NCBI GenBank assembly: GCA_030248225.1 | Contig: JASANE010024845.1 | Location: forward strand, 1 to 22,271 | DNA: 22,271 bases | Origin: Trileptium ribeirensis | Taxonomy: Eukaryota; Nematoda; Enoplea; Enoplida; Thoracostomopsidae | Reading direction: 5' to 3' | Shown: in pieces, positions 9,801 to 15,800 of the stretch | How the letters are laid out: every line of letters begins with the position of its first letter | Position numbering within the stretch: position 1 is the first letter of the stretch | Notes under the pieces: model-generated | Seen by the model: the letters and a program-made list of their open reading frames with translations, nothing else | Told to the model about the DNA's origin: nothing | Databases searched by the model: none | Program-made: the position numbers and the translations under genes

Positions 9801-12800
9801 ATTTAAACTAAATCCGTTGAATCCAATGCCAAAATAGCGTTTGAATGATCGCGAACATTTTATTTTGACACATTTGAATTTCATCAAATTAATCGCAAAT
9901 GATCGATTTTCCTTAAATCGATCAAAATCGATAGAAACTTCGTTGGATTTTTGAGGAATTAATTGCAGCTGTACTTCCATATTCTAACAGATATAACATG
10001 CAAAAAGTGACTAAAGTTAAAAACAATGTCGCGACCTGAGGGCTCTCACAAAATTATACTGTCAAAGCAAACGATGACAGCCGGGCTTCCAGCAAACAGA
10101 CTTCGAGCGAACATGCAGCATATTCAATATATTCTCAAACGACAAAATATTTTCTTGGACGCATCTCGGATAGTATTAACATTTTTATTATTATAAAAGT
10201 GTTTATTATATTAAGCTATTTTTCCATTTACACATTCAATCACGTTTAACAGGCACTATCTAACACTGTTCGAATAGATATCGAAAAAAAACCTATAGGT
10301 ATACCAATATGTTCGAACACGTTTCGAACTAACAATAGTCTTAGATTTACATAGACTTACATTTAATAGACTTACATTAAGGTAAACTTTAAAAAATATA
10401 AACCATTTTTAACGGGAACTGTCCATTCCGTTGCATATAATAACACAAGAAATAAACATGATAATCTTAACAAATCATCATCGTCACACTGTCCAAAACC
10501 AAGAATACAAAACTGCCAATCTAACAGGCTTATAAACCGGCTATAAATTATTTGTCATCAAATCATCACGCATAATATTATGATGAGCTATAAATACTCA
10601 AGCTGTTCCTCAAACGGTGTAGAGGCAATATTATATTGAACAATCACGAAATGAAATATTTCAGATACATTTGTGAACCTAACTTACAACTACTAAAAAG
10701 ACCATTTTTTACTGCTAATAAAATTATTGTCCCTCACCTGCTCCTGGAGCTCAACAGATGGTGTCATCGTGTCATCGATTTCAACCAGTTCAGAAGGCGA
10801 CACAACTACACTGTCCTCGGTTGCAATTTCACCGACCTCATAGTCTGAGAATAAATTATATAAAATTACCATAGAGTATAAATATAGTAAAACAAATTGT
10901 AACCAGTGAGTTTTTCACTTTTAAATAATAATATAACGCGGCGAAACCCGGTCTACGACGTGGGCTGTTGTGCGCTACTTTGCGGCTCTGGCCATCGGCA
11001 AACGCGGGTCTTCATTCTTTATATCGAGCCGTAGCTAAAGTTATGTTGGCACGGATCATAATACATCACCGTTTTCGGACATTTAGTAGCCATTTTTCGG
11101 CTATTTGCCATGCCTAACCTGATGGCTATGACCTTATGAGGTAACTAATAAAAATGAACAAAATCTATTCAAGTTATGATCCAACAACAAACTGCTCATC
11201 TCAAAAGTATGAATCGTCAAAATACAAGTATATAATTTTGTGACATAGTAGGAGGAACAAGTTTCATAGGTAAAATATAGGTTTATAAGCTGAAACAAAC
11301 CAAAAATGATACTAAAGCTTTCCGAATATAATTGCTCAATGTAAGACTACGGGCTTGGAAAAAGTACACCGGCTCACATGTACATATTTTGACGTATTGC
11401 TAGGCTTTTATATTTCTGATTTACAATTTTGGCAACTGCTAAACCACTGTGACCGTGATGACAAGTTTAATAACGTTGGATTAATTAAAAACAAATACTT
11501 GAAGCAAAACTCGAAAATTAGAAAGCAATTCTTAGCTTATTTGGAAAAGGAAAATCCTGCTGGCTACTATCAAAACATTAACAATACTGCATAAGGTTTT
11601 CACCAAAACACGTACAAAGCTCGAAACTGACGGCAAATAATTTTCGAACAAGCATGAAACGGGTTTCGGATACTGAAGGGAATGTTCAAACTCGGCCGGA
11701 GATATTTATAGAGAAAACTAGAAAACAATTCTTCAAAATTTAATATGTTTAAACTTTATGTACAATATAGTTAACGGCAAAACAGACGCCGCAGTCAAAA
11801 GTTACAAACCAGATGTTATTCATTATGATAGTCATTGCCAAGTTCCAACTTTGGCACTCCTTTACTTAACATGTCTATAATAAAACATGTTGTGTAGACA
11901 ATAGCTCTTAATAACCTTAATAGGAACACCTTAGTGCAACGGTGCTGGAAGCGGCGCTTTCGAACAGAGTTTTAGGCTGAATGGTTTACATAAAGACCTC
12001 TGCTTATGCACAGGCTTAGTATATCGATGCTGCTGTCAGTTCCACATGTCTTATTGTAAGCATGTTAAGTAATTAGTCCGCAGTTTTTCATTAAGATACA
12101 CCTGAACATAATGTGCTTACAATCGTCCAAACAATGAAGCTTTGCATCTCGTAACGCACGTCGCTTCCAGATGTCTCGTTTTACACGCGGTCGTTTTGAT
12201 GCTATCTCATATTGAGTAGCTTCCTGAAAACGAAAGTCTATACTTATAGCATTCGCCAACAATTTATTAATGTCTGGCGTTCGCTTAAGAGCAGTTCGCG
12301 GCTCGCTCGAACATTCGCTAGCGCATCGTTCGTAATAATTTTGTTCTAAAAATAACACTTTAATATCAAATTTAATATTTTCGAAATCTCGAGCGAACTA
12401 CTATGTAGCTTGCGTCTGTCATTTCTGGGGCTTCCGTAATGTTACAATAATGATTAAATTTTTCCCACTCACATTTACTTATATGCTTCCAGTAGAAAAT
12501 AATTAAAAACATACAAAATTATGTATGGTACTATGTTTTCGTGTACATTACAAATATTAATTTTTGTTCGAATATAACTACATTACGCGCCAGAAATGAC
12601 CGTTTCGAGCGAGCTCGCTCGAGATTGCGAAACTATTTAAATTAATAGTAAATTCTATTTTTAGAACAAATTTATTTCGAATGAGTCTCGAACGAATCGC
12701 GAGCGAGCGATTATAGTCATTTTTGGCGGGTACTGTACTATTTTGTTATATAGAACCGATAGATGATACAACAAACCTTAAACCAAAACTTCCATAAAGA

Positions 12801-15800
12801 ATTATGCGTGAGTTCACGTTAGGTGAGTTGTTCATGGGTCCACTTGGCTTGTTCTTTTGTCAAGTCAGTTCACGACCGTAAAACCGATGAACACAAACTA
12901 ATTATGATTTCCGTTATGTACGCTTACACGATTTGCGATGCAGCAACGCGAAGGCGTTTTTCGCGGTCACTACTTTGCTATTTAGCATCGCATTTTGCAG
13001 ACCGCGTACAAGAAAAAACGCGATTACCAATCGCGATTATCTCCTATCCTATAATAGACCGTGAACATTGCAGTCTGATTCAGAATATCATTTGATGAAC
13101 GGGGCAAATGTGGGAAATACACAAATGTGCGCGAACGCAAATTCTATTCGTACATCGAAGAGCCCATGTTCGTGCTCACAAAAATGAATAAAAATGGAAA
13201 AATATGAACGCGGATTTCTGCGCGAATCAAGTCGTGATTTTGATAAAAGAATAGCCTTGGTGTACGCACTAAAAGTGGACTCACGCGTTAGACGCGCCTG
13301 AATGTGATGCACGTGCGATATCGGTATTATGCCATTACCGACCATTTATTGATATTACTGAATAACTAGATATAGCGGAAATGACCATCTTCGAACTACT
13401 GGCAGCAGTTCCAATGTTTAATAACGTTCATAGCGTAATACCTATTGCCCAAATCTCAAAGAAATTAAATACGAAGGTTTTGTGACGCTTTTTAAGGTAT
13501 AACAAATTCGCAATGAAAAATGGTAAACGAATCCAGACTCTAAAACGTATAGATCTCGACTATAACATTATATAGACATAGCTTATCCTCGTTTGTACAT
13601 GATGGCCATCAAGGATTTTTGGTACTACTGTACCAGCTACCACAGCTGAAACAGATAAATACATAAAAAAAATTCACAACACCTAATGATTTCAATTTTT
13701 GTTCTAGCATTATTTAACGTTCTGGCGCTGAGACTTTGTCATTGAACATGAGGGACGGCGAAGGATATCCCCACGATGACGCAGTCGACAGAAGTATCAC
13801 CTAAAAACTTTCATAATTTTGGAAAGGTAAAGGTAGGCCCGCAAGTGCCGATAAAGGAGAAAGGGTTACCCCGAAGCGCCCCTAAGAAGTCTCCGCAACA
13901 CACCTCTACCATCAACATCTATGCAAACGGACCTTCGTCACCTATTGGCAGGTAGAAAATCCATCATTATTCTTAACTGTTGAGCATAATAGTCAGATTT
14001 AGCGTACAATTTTTCTATCAACACCTAAAGTCTACCTTTGCTTTAGTTCTACTAAATCTTCCGTACAAATACCAAGTACAACACAAACAATGACGATGGT
14101 AAACTGCGAGATGTTAATTCATTATTGAAAATGCTCAACCATAGGAAGGGAAGATGCGGATCCCATAATCATTGTTCGTACGACGTTGTACATTTATGTC
14201 ATTCGTTAAAACGATAATCTATTTACGAACTCGTTTGAAGTGCGTTATCAATAAATTTCATAACAATAAAAGAAACAAATATTTATATTGTCCTTCCGTA
14301 AATTCGCTGAAAATTTTGCCAGCAGTGCCTTGTACCAAACTATGGTGCTGGACTTTGAGAAGGAGACATGAAATGGGGCTCTGATTAAATCCTTGGCTTC
14401 AAAATCTAAAAATTGTCAAAATTCGACGTTTTCCAACTAAAAACACACAATTGTTAATAAATGGCATCGAAAGCACTGGTAAAACGCTTCCAATGAAATG
14501 AAAAGCAACCTTTAAAAACATTTTTTAATATTTTTAACGATAGAAAGATATTTTCGCAAAAATTCCAATTTTTTATGAACGAGTTCACATAAAGAGACAA
14601 CATCAAAAATACAGCACAGCAAAATATTAAGTTTATCATGAGTTCATATCAAATGCTAACCTGCTGTTTGGCATAGCTAGATGCAACCCCACTGAGCAGC
14701 TGAATTATAGCTGGCGATACTTTGACAATGAAGTCAGATACTACAACGTCCATTTTCAATCCTTGTCCATATATTTTCTTACCAATTACATTTATCGACA
14801 CAGGATGTAGTACCTAAAACAACAATTATCATAATTTATACAAACATATTATAACAAACAATGAATGTGATCATTTATTTTTGCCAATTAATCGATGTCT
14901 TCATTAGCACCGTTTGCGAAGTTTAACATCGTTATATAAGACTATTTGTGTGCGGTGTATATAGCTTCTTTTAATTTTAGAAAGGGGCGTTCGGTAAGAA
15001 TCCGAGCAGTATACAATTTGGGCAATAATGTGGCATCAAATTATCATTTCAAACCAAATCCTTGTGGCCGTGTTACGGTTGAGCGATGCGACATCGAATT
15101 TTGCCATAAATAGAAACGCTGCCAGATTATGCAAATAGTTCAAACGATGAAACCACTTTTAGGCTTATTGCGTTTCAGTGTAATGTGTAAACTGATAAAA
15201 ACCTGTTTCGAGATATCTATTTCGTCCCCACTTTTATTTATACAGTACTCGCCAGAAATGAGTGCTGTTCGTTCGATGTTAGCTCGAAGTTCGTTCCATG
15301 TTCGCTAGATAAATTCAAAATTTTGTTCGAAATGTGTTCGAATTTTGTTCGAGACGTGTTCGAAATTTTGTTCGAGACGTGTTCGAAATTTTGGCGCACT
15401 TGCTTAAATTTGTTCGAAAGCTGTTCAAATTTTGTTCTCGAAGTTTTCGAGAATAAATAAATTTCGTGCGTCTTCTGTTCGATGTTCGTTCGTTCGAAAT
15501 GTGACACTCATTTCTGGCGAGTACTGTATAACATTTTAGACTAGGAATGATGGTTTCTATTAATTCTACTGTTTTCACGTGGATATAATTTCTGCTACAG
15601 ACATAATGTCGATTTAAAAAGCGGTCATTTTAAGTTGCACTAAAATTTTAACTATATTTGTGCGTACCTCTTGCAGCATTTCTTCATAACTATTTTCATG
15701 GTACAGGGTGCGGGGGGAAATAAGTGCCAGATATTTTCAGATGGTCTCTTTTATCCAAATTAATTTGGTTTCAGCGGTTTATGTTCTAGGTTTGAATCTG

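Noticed and set aside
11355..11594. 79-codon plus-strand frame
   Set aside because: Protein-like composition but no family match and no supporting promoter, splice or polyadenylation signal.
12823..13095. 90-codon plus-strand frame
   Set aside because: No recognisable domain, splice signals or conserved pattern; probably chance.
15315..15578. Minus-strand frames rich in repeated NTSRTKF-like peptides
   Set aside because: They are translations of the 22-23 bp array inside a TIR element; no protein family features.
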